A stretch of DNA of 64,000 nucleotides, taken from contig NZ_JALVUC010000003.1 of assembly GCF_027023865.1 (NCBI RefSeq), positions 66,327-130,326 on the forward strand, in the 5' to 3' direction. Below the pieces are notes generated by a model. It searched no databases. It was not told the DNA's origin and worked only from the letters and a program-made list of their open reading frames with translations. Position numbers and translations under genes: made by a program. Numbering within the stretch: the stretch's first letter is position 1; every line of letters starts with the position of its first letter. Below, in pieces: positions 17,215 to 23,727 of this stretch. The stretch comes from Thermococcus sp. GTDB taxonomy: Archaea; Methanobacteriota_B; Thermococci; Thermococcales; Thermococcaceae.

Positions 17215-18261
17215 TTGCCTCAGGTAGAAGTTGATGTTTTTGTTGATGAGATTCAGCCAAATCCAAGTAAAAAGATAAATTTCATGTACATCGGAGCATT
17301 GTTTGTCCCGGTGGACAAAAGGAGCTCTCTCGTTGGTCATCTTCTCCAGAGGAGATGTGCAATCTTAAAAACTTGGTATGTTAATCCAAAGAAATGTCCT
17401 GAGTTTAACAAATTTCCTGAATGTAAAAGACTCCACTGGAGAAGTGACGACAGAATACACTACACAGACATGGGTAAGATTGGTTCTCGTAAATATGAAA
17501 TTGCAGAAAGCTGGATAAGATTTCTTGTGGAGGAGAACAACAAAAAGGGTTTGGATTTAGTGTATTTCAATATACTCGGCATCAATCTGGACAACATTGA
17601 TCATAAAAAATTCGGTGGAAAACGAAGCTTATTGCCAATATATTCCAGATTTTTCCGTACGACTATCTTGGGAGGAGCAAAGTTCTTTTTTGGAAAGGAC
17701 GTCGTTATTAGAAAAATGTACCATGACAATGGAACCCAATCTAAAAATCCTAATTTCAAACGGCAAGTACCTCTGATGATGAGAAAAGGTTTAGCTATAA
17801 GGAACACCAAAGTCATTTTTGTGGACTCTAACCATCATTCATACAGAAATGATAATGATCTATACGAGGCATCTAACTTGTTACAGTTCATAGACCTGAT
17901 TTTAGGAACGGTGTATGGAAATATCCATACTCCATACGATATCACGTCAAAAAAAGGAAAAGCCAAGCACAACCTAGCCAAGCTCATGTATCCGTTAGTC
18001 TCAAGGCTTATTCTAAATCCCAAAAACCGCAATAGTTCATTCAACTACTACAAACGGCAACAGATAATGTTCTTTCCCAAAGAAAGAATCACAAGCAGGT
18101 CTAACTTTGTCACAATTCAGAAACGCTTGGACAATTTTTTAGAAACCTCCGAGGAGGGATACAACATCCTACATACTCAGAAAGACTTGTTTTACACTAA
18201 CATCAGACTGAAAATAGAAAGTGTAGGAACGAGACCTCTAGATAAGTGGATAAAACACTAA
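17215..18261 (+). CDS. DUF3800 family protein (RNase H-like fold)
   Basis: 348 residues. The family's acidic residues are visible: VDVFVDEI at the N-terminus, a central MYHDNG, and EASNLLQFIDLILGTVYGN about residue 222, where DUF3800 proteins place their last Asp. DUF3800 is predicted to have an RNase H/Holliday-resolvase-like fold and is frequent in defence islands and mobile regions. It starts with TTG at 17215, supported by a perfect GGAGGTGA five bases upstream. A TATA-like CACTTATAATT at 17154-17164 gives it its own promoter. A second DUF3800 gene lies at 19953. Confidence 0.75.
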   Translation: MPQVEVDVFVDEIQPNPSKKINFMYIGALFVPVDKRSSLVGHLLQRRCAILKTWYVNPKKCPEFNKFPECKRLHWRSDDRIHYTDMGKIGSRKYEIAESWIRFLVEENNKKGLDLVYFNILGINLDNIDHKKFGGKRSLLPIYSRFFRTTILGGAKFFFGKDVVIRKMYHDNGTQSKNPNFKRQVPLMMRKGLAIRNTKVIFVDSNHHSYRNDNDLYEASNLLQFIDLILGTVYGNIHTPYDITSKKGKAKHNLAKLMYPLVSRLILNPKNRNSSFNYYKRQQIMFFPKERITSRSNFVTIQKRLDNFLETSEEGYNILHTQKDLFYTNIRLKIESVGTRPLDKWIKH

Positions 18262-18316
18262 CACCAACTAAAAGGTTTATTTGCACAAGGACAGAGATTA
18301 AGAGTAGGTGATCCTC

Positions 18317-18748
18317 ATGACCTACTGGCTCTGTATAACCAACCGCGACAACTGGGAGGTTGTCAAAAAGAAGAACGTCTGGGGAGTCGCGAAGAGGCAC
18401 AAAAACACCATTGCCAAGGTTAAGCCCGGCGACAGGCTCATCTTTTACGTCAAGCAGGAGCGTAAGGACAAGGAAATTCTTGAACCAAAGATTGTCGGCA
18501 TCTTTGAAGTCGTGAGCGAGCCTTACACGGACTCGGGCAAGATTTTCAAGAGTCCCCCACACCTGAATGAGACTTACCCGTTGAGGATAAAGATCAAGCC
18601 CATAAAGCTCGGTGAGCTCGAGTTCAAGCCGCTCATTCCAAAGCTGAAGTTCATCACGAACAAGAAGAAGTGGAGCGGCCACCTGATGGGCAAAGCCATG
18701 AGAGAACTGCCAGAAAAGGATTACAAGCTGGTTGAAGGCCTGCTTTGA
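18317..18748 (+). CDS. EVE-domain protein (UPF0310-like)
   Basis: 143 residues, a complete EVE domain: [20 protein letters not shown] at the start, [12 protein letters not shown] in the middle, and [15 protein letters not shown] at the end. EVE belongs to the PUA-like fold and binds modified bases in DNA or RNA; in bacteria it is enriched in defence neighbourhoods. Codon use is more GC-rich than the island to its left. It is a single-copy gene in many Thermococcales, so it may simply flank the island. ATG 18317 follows GGTGATCCTC, a good ribosome site. Confidence 0.82.
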   Translation: MTYWLCITNRDNWEVVKKKNVWGVAKRHKNTIAKVKPGDRLIFYVKQERKDKEILEPKIVGIFEVVSEPYTDSGKIFKSPPHLNETYPLRIKIKPIKLGELEFKPLIPKLKFITNKKKWSGHLMGKAMRELPEKDYKLVEGLL

Positions 18749-19100
18749 CTTTTCATTTTGAATAACAACCGCGAATTTTTTGATGGTTGTTATCAACCTT
18801 TGCTTGCGCAAAGCTTGACCAAATGGTTCTGACTCCATTTAATCGCCTTGGAGCAGTTCGTACGTGCTTTGTAATAGAGAGAATTTAGTTGGCTTTCTTG
18901 GGTAGAATAACCGACATCTGCTGGGTTTATCCCCCTCGCGCCCTTCGGGCGCTACTAAAAGTAAACCCTACCTAAAACCTCAGTTCGAGTGTGAAAGCCC
19001 CCAGAATTACAGCACTTGAAAAGCACGTACAAACTTTGGTGAAACTTTACCCAGCAACGTTTCTTTTGATCAAACTTTTCGCCAGAAAAGTTTGCTGTTA
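18749..19100. other. Gene-free stretch with inverted repeats before tRNA-His
   Basis: About 350 bases without a convincing ORF. It contains an inverted repeat ATAACAACC...GGTTGTTAT (near 18764-18795), a smaller CTTTGC-TTGC-GCAAAG hairpin right after it, and a hairpin CGCCCTTCGGGCG near 18939. It also holds TTGATCAAACTTTT near 19065. The same TTGATCAAACT word recurs in the other gene-free stretch at about 21751, also near a tRNA. It may be decayed mobile DNA or a structured RNA; nothing decisive can be seen. Confidence 0.3.
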
Positions 19101-19178
19101 TGGGGCCAGGGCCGGGATTTGAACCCGGGCTAGGGGATCCACAGTCCCCTGTGCTGACCAGGCTACACCACCCTGGCC
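19101..19178 (-). tRNA. tRNA-His (anticodon GTG)
   Basis: Read on the minus strand, the acceptor stem is GCCAGGG/CCCTGGC and the anticodon arm GGGGA-CTGTGGA-TCCCC has anticodon GTG. The T arm is CCGGG-TTCAAAT-CCCGG. The gene encodes both the extra 5' G (position -1, opposite C73) that identifies tRNA-His, and the 3' CCA. No intron. Confidence 0.96.
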
Positions 19179-19319
19179 ACGTCCAGCTAAACCTTTTGGG
19201 TTAGCTTTATAAAGTTTTCGACACAACGGGCTGAAAGAGGGAGGAAATGCCTGTTACTTACCGCAAGCCGTCTCTGAAGGCACTTTCGGAATAATTCAAA
19301 ACCGTCCGGAGGTTTCGAG

Positions 19320-19946
19320 ATGAAAGCCAAGCGTGAGGCCCTGACCAGCCTCTTCACCGCCATGAGAGGGGGAAAGGTGGACGAGGACATAATAGAACTG
19401 CTCCTGCTCATCAACTCTATCAAGGGGGTCTATACGACCTCCTCATGCTCCGGCAGGATCGGAATCATCGAGGAGCCGGCCCTCGGGGCGAAGCCCCTGT
19501 CGAGGTGGTTGATAAAGGTTCACAGGCCCATCGAGTTCGGTGAGGCCAGAGATGCACTTAAAAACGCGAGGGAAGGCCTCATATTCCTCAAGAGCCAGCC
19601 GCCGATTTTCCACGTTGTCGCGGAGGACATGGAAAGGGCAAAACGGCTCCACGAGCTTGGATTGGCCAGCGGCTTCAAGTACACGACGTTCAAGGTGGTC
19701 TCAACCCGCCACCTCGTCGAGATAAACGCCACAGAGTACCTGACGGCCCCCCTCGGGAAGGACGGGAGGGTTTTAGTCGATGACGACTACCTCCGCTTCG
19801 CGATTGAGATTGGCAACTCAATGCTGAGGCGCTCGAAAGACAGGCTTCCACGCCTTCAAGAGAACTTCAGAAATCTGAGGGGAGAGCTTGGCAAAGACGA
19901 ACTGTTCTACGAGCTCGCGGAGAAGTTCGGAATTTCAGTTGGGTGA
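19320..19946 (+). CDS. taw3: Wyosine-pathway tRNA(Phe) methyltransferase, TYW3 family
   Basis: TYW3/Taw3 N4-methylates the wyosine precursor at position 37 of tRNA-Phe, using SAM. The family signature TTSSCSGRIGI (about residues 40-50) is present, followed by KPLSRWLIKVHRP and a C-terminal block FAIEIGNSMLRRSKDRLPRL. The 208-residue length is typical. ATG 19320 follows GGAGG at good spacing. The next gene begins six bases after the stop, so the DUF3800 gene downstream is probably co-transcribed, although no functional link is known. Confidence 0.88.
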   Translation: MKAKREALTSLFTAMRGGKVDEDIIELLLLINSIKGVYTTSSCSGRIGIIEEPALGAKPLSRWLIKVHRPIEFGEARDALKNAREGLIFLKSQPPIFHVVAEDMERAKRLHELGLASGFKYTTFKVVSTRHLVEINATEYLTAPLGKDGRVLVDDDYLRFAIEIGNSMLRRSKDRLPRLQENFRNLRGELGKDELFYELAEKFGISVG

Positions 19947-19952
19947 ATCTCA

Positions 19953-20549
19953 ATGGAATTATTCATAGACGAGAGCGGGGACTTGGGAGGCATTAAAAGC
20001 AATAAAAGATACTTCGTAGTTGCGGGGGTGGTATGTGAGGAGGAGAAGGTTTCACATACCATAAAGCCGCTTCTCAGAGAGTTAAGTCTTCCTGAGTTGA
20101 AATTCAGCAGGCTCTCCTACGAGGAAAAGAAGGTTGTTCTTTCCAAGCTCGCAGCCCTTGATTTTGGCATAGTGTACACCGTCCTCTCAAAAAATGATGA
20201 AACCCTGAATAGGTGGCTCGACAGATCAAAGAGAAACAAACTCCTGGCGGCTAAAGCCCTTCATTCCGCTTTGATCTTGGGACTAGGGTTCCCAGAGGTT
20301 ATCCTTGACAGGAGTCACTATTCAAAGGAGCTGTCCAAATGGCTGGCACGCGAGGGGATCAAAGTTACTGCCGATGATTCCCTCATACGGCCGGGTCTTC
20401 AGCTTGCCGACGCGGTTGCCAACACGGTGTACCTTCATTACCAGCACAAAAACAAAGAGCTACTTGGGGTTATCAAAGATAAAATCATCTTCAAGCGGTT
20501 TATCACCGAAAAAGAGATTCTAAGAGGAAGGATCAAGTCGGGTGGCTAG
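19953..20549 (+). CDS. DUF3800 family protein, short form
   Basis: 198 residues. The N-terminus MELFIDESGDLGG is the standard DUF3800 opening (acidic DESG motif), VILDRSHY supplies the central Asp, and RPGLQLADAVANTVYLHY is the C-terminal LADxxA motif. It is a complete, compact RNase H-like domain and better matched to the family than the larger gene at 17215. GGGTGAATCTCA precedes the ATG. Its biochemical activity is not established for this family. Confidence 0.8.
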   Translation: MELFIDESGDLGGIKSNKRYFVVAGVVCEEEKVSHTIKPLLRELSLPELKFSRLSYEEKKVVLSKLAALDFGIVYTVLSKNDETLNRWLDRSKRNKLLAAKALHSALILGLGFPEVILDRSHYSKELSKWLAREGIKVTADDSLIRPGLQLADAVANTVYLHYQHKNKELLGVIKDKIIFKRFITEKEILRGRIKSGG

Positions 20550-20619
20550 TCCCCAGACGGGCGACCCCCACCCTCATTCTTCAATATGCAATTGGTGTCC
20601 AAACTTATTAACTTTTTGA

Positions 20620-21369
20620 TTACCTCATCTTGTTCCACTTCGGGTTTCCATACCTCTCTTCCACAAGCTTTTCGGCCAGATCAAGCTCGTAATCTGTGAG
20701 TTCTCCTTCCTCCAGCGGGAACGCGTTGAAGAAGCTCTGCCTGAGTAGCTCGTAGGCCTCCCAGCGGTTGAGCTTTACCCCCTCGCGCTCCAGCGTTGTA
20801 ACGCGCTCCCATATCGAGGAAACGCCCTTGTCCTGGAGCTTGAGCTTGGAAACGCGGAGAACTCTTCCGAGAACCTCAACGCGCGTGGAGTACATGAAGG
20901 TGCCGTGCTGCAGTATAACGCCCTTCTTCCTCGTCTGGGCGGAGCCGCTGATCTTCTTTCCGTTCACGGTGACGTCGTTCAGGCCGGAAAAGTCGGCATC
21001 AAGACTGAGCTCCTTCAATGCATCGACAAGCGGGCCGGCCAGATAGCGGTAGCTGCTCTCGACATTCTTTAGGGCAAGATGAAAGTCCTCGCCGATAACG
21101 ACCGAGTAGGTTACCTCACCAAACTCGTCATGGAAGACGGAGCCGCCGCCGGTGATGCGCCTGACGACCGGGATGTCGAGCTTCCTTGCCTCGTCGAGGT
21201 TCACGTCGTGGACGACGCTCTGAAAGCGGCCTATCGTGACTGAACTTGGTGAGAAGGCGTATAAGCGAACCGTGTTGGGGGCTTTGCCCTCTATCCTAGC
21301 GTGCATTATGGCCTCATCTATGGCCATTTGAACCTCGGGCCTTGCAACTATGAGCGGTATGAAGCGCAT
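20620..21369 (-). CDS. lplA: Lipoate-protein ligase A family protein
   Basis: Biotin/lipoate A/B ligase family, 249 residues. It has RLYAFSPSSVTIGRFQ, then the nucleotide-binding RRITGGGSVFHD, then a conserved Lys in VNGKKISGSAQTR, followed by GVILQHGTFMYS. The protein would adenylate lipoate (or octanoate) and transfer it to an E2 or GcvH domain. It lacks the ~80-residue C-terminal domain of bacterial LplA; archaea often encode that as a separate LplB, which is not seen in this window. ATG 21369 is chosen because CCGGTGATTC precedes it. Confidence 0.85.
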   Translation of the reverse strand: MRFIPLIVARPEVQMAIDEAIMHARIEGKAPNTVRLYAFSPSSVTIGRFQSVVHDVNLDEARKLDIPVVRRITGGGSVFHDEFGEVTYSVVIGEDFHLALKNVESSYRYLAGPLVDALKELSLDADFSGLNDVTVNGKKISGSAQTRKKGVILQHGTFMYSTRVEVLGRVLRVSKLKLQDKGVSSIWERVTTLEREGVKLNRWEAYELLRQSFFNAFPLEEGELTDYELDLAEKLVEERYGNPKWNKMR

Positions 21370-21381
21370 CGTTTGAATCAC

Positions 21382-22066
21382 CGGGGTTAAAAGCTCTCGA
21401 ATGTTTTTAAGCCCAGCGATGATAATGTTAAGCCCCCTAAGGGATGTGGGAGTTGGCCCTGTGGGGCAAGCAGGCTTTGTTCTACAAAGAGGCTTTTAGA
21501 AAAAGCTCCACCAGAAGTTTGTGATTCTCGTTAATACTTCCCTCCCTAAGGATTTCAAGCTGAATTCACAGCATTGATAAGTGGATTCGCTAGGGGGAAC
21601 CCTTTTGGAAGGGTTCACTCACCCGCGCTCCTTGGGGTGTTAAAACGCTGAACCCGTATGAAAAATGCTCTTGACAAGGAATCCACTCTCAAAAAGCAAC
21701 TTTAAAGGGAAATCCAACTGTAATGCCCCTTTAGGCGACAATCACCAACTTGATCAAACTCAACGGGATTACCGTCCCGTGTGTTGGGGCAATGCTCCAA
21801 CGTCGCGCAGGCAAACAAGCTTTTAGAAGGCTTGACCAAAAGAATACCTTCTCACAAAAGAGCAAGAGGTCAGTCGTGCACTGCCCGAGACATAATTCTC
21901 AGGGGTTTCCATGAAAAAGGGCCTTTAAAATCGTTTCAACTTCATCATTGGTCCCCTTGGGTGAAACACTTGCAAAGGACCAAATTGGTGAGAAACCCAA
22001 TTAAAATTGAACCTTCAAAAGAAGCACACCTTATCCCGCCAGCGTTTTGCGAGGCAAAGGGCTAAA
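21382..22066. other. 685-base gene-free stretch with many hairpins beside tRNA-Trp
   Basis: No ORF here looks coding: frames are short and codon use is unlike the neighbours. The stretch is full of inverted repeats. GAACCCTT-TTGG-AAGGGTTC forms a perfect eight-base stem near 21598-21617. AGTGGATTC (about 21580) pairs with GAATCCACT (about 21681), enclosing it in a 110-base unit. It directly abuts the 3' end of tRNA-Trp, a position often used by integrating elements, and shares the word TTGATCAAACT with 18749-19100. It could be a decayed element or unrecognised structured RNA. Confidence 0.35.
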
Positions 22067-22206
22067 TGGTGGGGGCACGGGGATTTGAACCCCGGTCCGC
22101 GGGTTTCTCCGGGTCAGAGCTCCAAAGGCTCATCCCCACTCAGCAAACCCGCAAGTCCTCATACCTCTGGAGCCCGCGATGATGGACCAGGCTACACCAT
22201 GCCCCC
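22067..22206 (-). tRNA. tRNA-Trp (anticodon CCA) with 62-base intron
   Basis: On the minus strand the acceptor stem is GGGGGCA/TGCCCCC, the T arm is CGGGG-TTCAAAT-CCCCG, and the 3' CCA is encoded (22067-22069). Anticodon C34-C35-A36 is at 22170-22168. The 5' stem GCGGG pairs with CCCGC at 22103-22099 only if 22166-22105 is removed, i.e. an intron between positions 37 and 38 as in other euryarchaeal tRNA-Trp genes. A TATA box lies upstream on the minus strand (TTTATAAG read on plus, about 22233-22240). Confidence 0.95.
22105..22166 (-). ncRNA. Box C/D guide RNA inside the tRNA-Trp intron
   Basis: The intron carries, in order, C box ATGAGGA (22162-22156), D' box CTGA (22143-22140), C' box GGATGA (22135-22130) and D box CTGA (22117-22114). 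Counting five bases upstream of each D-type box gives a G that pairs with C34 (22170) for D and with position 39 (22103) for D'. This matches the known euryarchaeal design in which the intron guides 2'-O-methylation of positions 34 and 39 of its own precursor tRNA. Confidence 0.85.
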
Positions 22207-22380
22207 ATCCGGCTTTAGCTTAACAGTGCGGGGTTTATAAGTTTTGTGGAGGGACAGGTTTTATTAACCATAACAAAACCTTACGGTGGGGGCCCCATGG
22301 GGAGCTTGTCGCTGTGGGGGCAACATCTGCGACCGACCCTTCTTTTCTTCAGGATGGACACTTTTTGCCATCCCTATGTG
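22207..22380. other. Possible small RNA between tRNA-Trp and fbp
   Basis: After a TATA-like TTTTATTAA (about 22258-22266) on the plus strand comes GC-rich sequence with a stem GTCGC...GCGAC (about 22309-22335) and a GGGGGCCCC-type hairpin. A pyrimidine tract CCCTTCTTTTCTTC then follows and could end transcription. No ORF is present. This would be a transcript of about 65-70 bases; no known family is recognised. Confidence 0.2.
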
Positions 22381-22412
22381 TATCATCGACGGTGATATTA
22401 ACGTTTTATAAA
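22381..22412 (+). promoter_or_regulatory. fbp promoter: TGM-like operator upstream of TATA box
   Basis: TATCAT-CGACG-GTGATA (22381-22397) matches the Thermococcales glycolytic motif TATCAC-N5-GTGATA at 11 of 12 fixed positions. It lies just upstream of the TATA box TTTTATAAA (22404-22412). In Thermococcus kodakarensis the regulator Tgr (TrmBL1 in Pyrococcus) activates gluconeogenic genes when the motif is upstream of TATA and represses glycolytic ones when it is downstream. The position here predicts activation under gluconeogenic conditions. Confidence 0.8.
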
Positions 22413-22443
22413 CATAAAAGTGTTAAGGATACTGGTGGTTGCT

Positions 22444-23571
22444 ATGGCAGCTGGTGAAAAAATAACCGTTAGCGTTATCAAGGCGGACATCGGCGGCTGG
22501 CCGGGGCACTCCAGAGTGCATCCGCAGCTCGTTGAGACCGCCGAGAAAGTCCTCTCAAAAGCAGTCGAGGATGGAACCATAATTGACTTCTACGTTGCGA
22601 CCTGCGGCGACGACCTTCAGCTTATCATGACCCACAAGAAGGGTGTTGACAGCTCTGAGGTTCACGGTCTCGCCTGGAATGCCTTTGAGGAGGCCACTAG
22701 TGTTGCAAAGGGACTCGGTCTCTACGGTGCCGGCCAGGACCTCCTTAAGGATGCATTTAGTGGAAACGTCCGCGGAATGGGACCGGGCGTTGCGGAGATG
22801 GAGATAACCCTAAGGAAGAGCGAGCCTATAGTTACCTTCCACATGGATAAGACCGAGCCTGGAGCCTTCAACCTGCCAGTATTCAGAATGTTCGCGGACC
22901 CGTTCAACACCGCTGGTCTCGTCATCGACCCGAACATGCACATGGGCTTCCGCTTTGAAGTCTGGGACATCAAGGAGCACAAGCGTGTGGTTCTCAACAC
23001 TCCAGAAGAGCTTTATGACCTGCTGGCGCTTATAGGTGCTAAGAGCCGCTATGTCATCAAGCGTGTCTTCCCCAAGGAAGGCCACAGGATAAGCAAGGAC
23101 GAGCCCGTTGCGGTGGTCAGCACCGAGAAGCTCTACCAGATAGCAGGAGAGTACGTTGGAAAGGACGACCCTGTTGCCATCGTCAGGGCGCAGAGCGGTC
23201 TTCCCGCCCTCGGTGAAGTCCTCGAGCCCTTTGCCTTTCCACACCTCGTCAGCGGCTGGATGCGTGGCTCTCACAACGGCCCGATAATGCCAGTCTCGAT
23301 GCACCAAGCCAACCCAACCCGCTTTGACGGTCCACCGAGGGTTGTCGCCCTCGGCTGGCAGATAAACCCAGAAGGGAAGCTTGTCGGTCCGGTTGACCTC
23401 TTCGACGATCCGGCCTTCGACGGCGCGAGGCAGAAGGCAGTCGAGATCGCGGATTACATGCGCAGGCACGGCCCCTTCGAGCCGCACAGACTCCCGATGG
23501 AGGACATGGAGTACACTACTCTTCCGGGCGTCCTCAAGAGGCTTGAGGAGCGCTTTGAGAAAATTGAGTGA
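22444..23571 (+). CDS. fbp: Fructose-1,6-bisphosphate aldolase/phosphatase (type V FBPase)
   Basis: Archaeal bifunctional FBP aldolase/phosphatase, which makes fructose 6-phosphate in gluconeogenesis. The N-terminus has VIKADIGGWPGHSRVHPQL with metal-binding Asp and the His of the family. FHMDKTEPGAFNLP and FRFEVWDIKEHK follow, and SMHQANPTRFDGPPRV lies near the C-terminus. The 375-residue length is standard for Thermococcales. ATG 22444 follows GGTGGTTGCT; the upstream GTG would extend into the leader. It is followed by the GAPOR gene on the same strand, as in T. kodakarensis. Regulation by the upstream TGM-like site is likely. Confidence 0.95.
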   Translation: MAAGEKITVSVIKADIGGWPGHSRVHPQLVETAEKVLSKAVEDGTIIDFYVATCGDDLQLIMTHKKGVDSSEVHGLAWNAFEEATSVAKGLGLYGAGQDLLKDAFSGNVRGMGPGVAEMEITLRKSEPIVTFHMDKTEPGAFNLPVFRMFADPFNTAGLVIDPNMHMGFRFEVWDIKEHKRVVLNTPEELYDLLALIGAKSRYVIKRVFPKEGHRISKDEPVAVVSTEKLYQIAGEYVGKDDPVAIVRAQSGLPALGEVLEPFAFPHLVSGWMRGSHNGPIMPVSMHQANPTRFDGPPRVVALGWQINPEGKLVGPVDLFDDPAFDGARQKAVEIADYMRRHGPFEPHRLPMEDMEYTTLPGVLKRLEERFEKIE

Positions 23572-23594
23572 TCCTTCTCCTCTTTCCCTTCCGC

Positions 23595-23602
23595 TTTTTT
23601 GA
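23595..23602 (+). terminator. Oligo-T terminator after fbp
   Basis: A pyrimidine-rich stretch ending in CTTTTTTG follows the fbp stop by about 25 bases and precedes the promoter of the next gene, as expected of an archaeal oligo-T terminator. Confidence 0.35.
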
Positions 23603-23671
23603 TGCCGTTCCTTCTGAGGGGTTAAGGTTTTTATACTGGACAGTCCAACCTTCGTGCCAGTTATCGGAAGC

Positions 23672-23712
23672 CTTAAATATGCTCCGGGAAGAAACCAACA
23701 CTTAGAGTGATA
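23672..23712 (+). promoter_or_regulatory. gor promoter: TATA box with downstream TGM-like half-conserved operator
   Basis: TATA-like CTTAAATAT (23672-23680) is followed by CAACAC-TTAGA-GTGATA (23696-23712). Its right half is a perfect TGM half-site; the left half matches four of six bases. Being downstream of TATA, around the expected start site, it would act as a repressor site under gluconeogenic conditions, opposite to the fbp arrangement. Confidence 0.55.
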
Positions 23713-23727
23713 CAAAGGGGTGGGATC

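Noticed and set aside
3600-19200. Integration of the defence island into tRNA-His
   Set aside because: I looked for a copy of the tRNA-His 3' end near the left island edge (3590-3720) and found none, and there is no integrase gene; the tRNA is also separated from the island by the EVE gene.
21781-22065. 94-residue frame in the gap before tRNA-Trp
   Set aside because: No ribosome site, atypical composition, and it ends in the tRNA gene; the region is better explained as non-coding.
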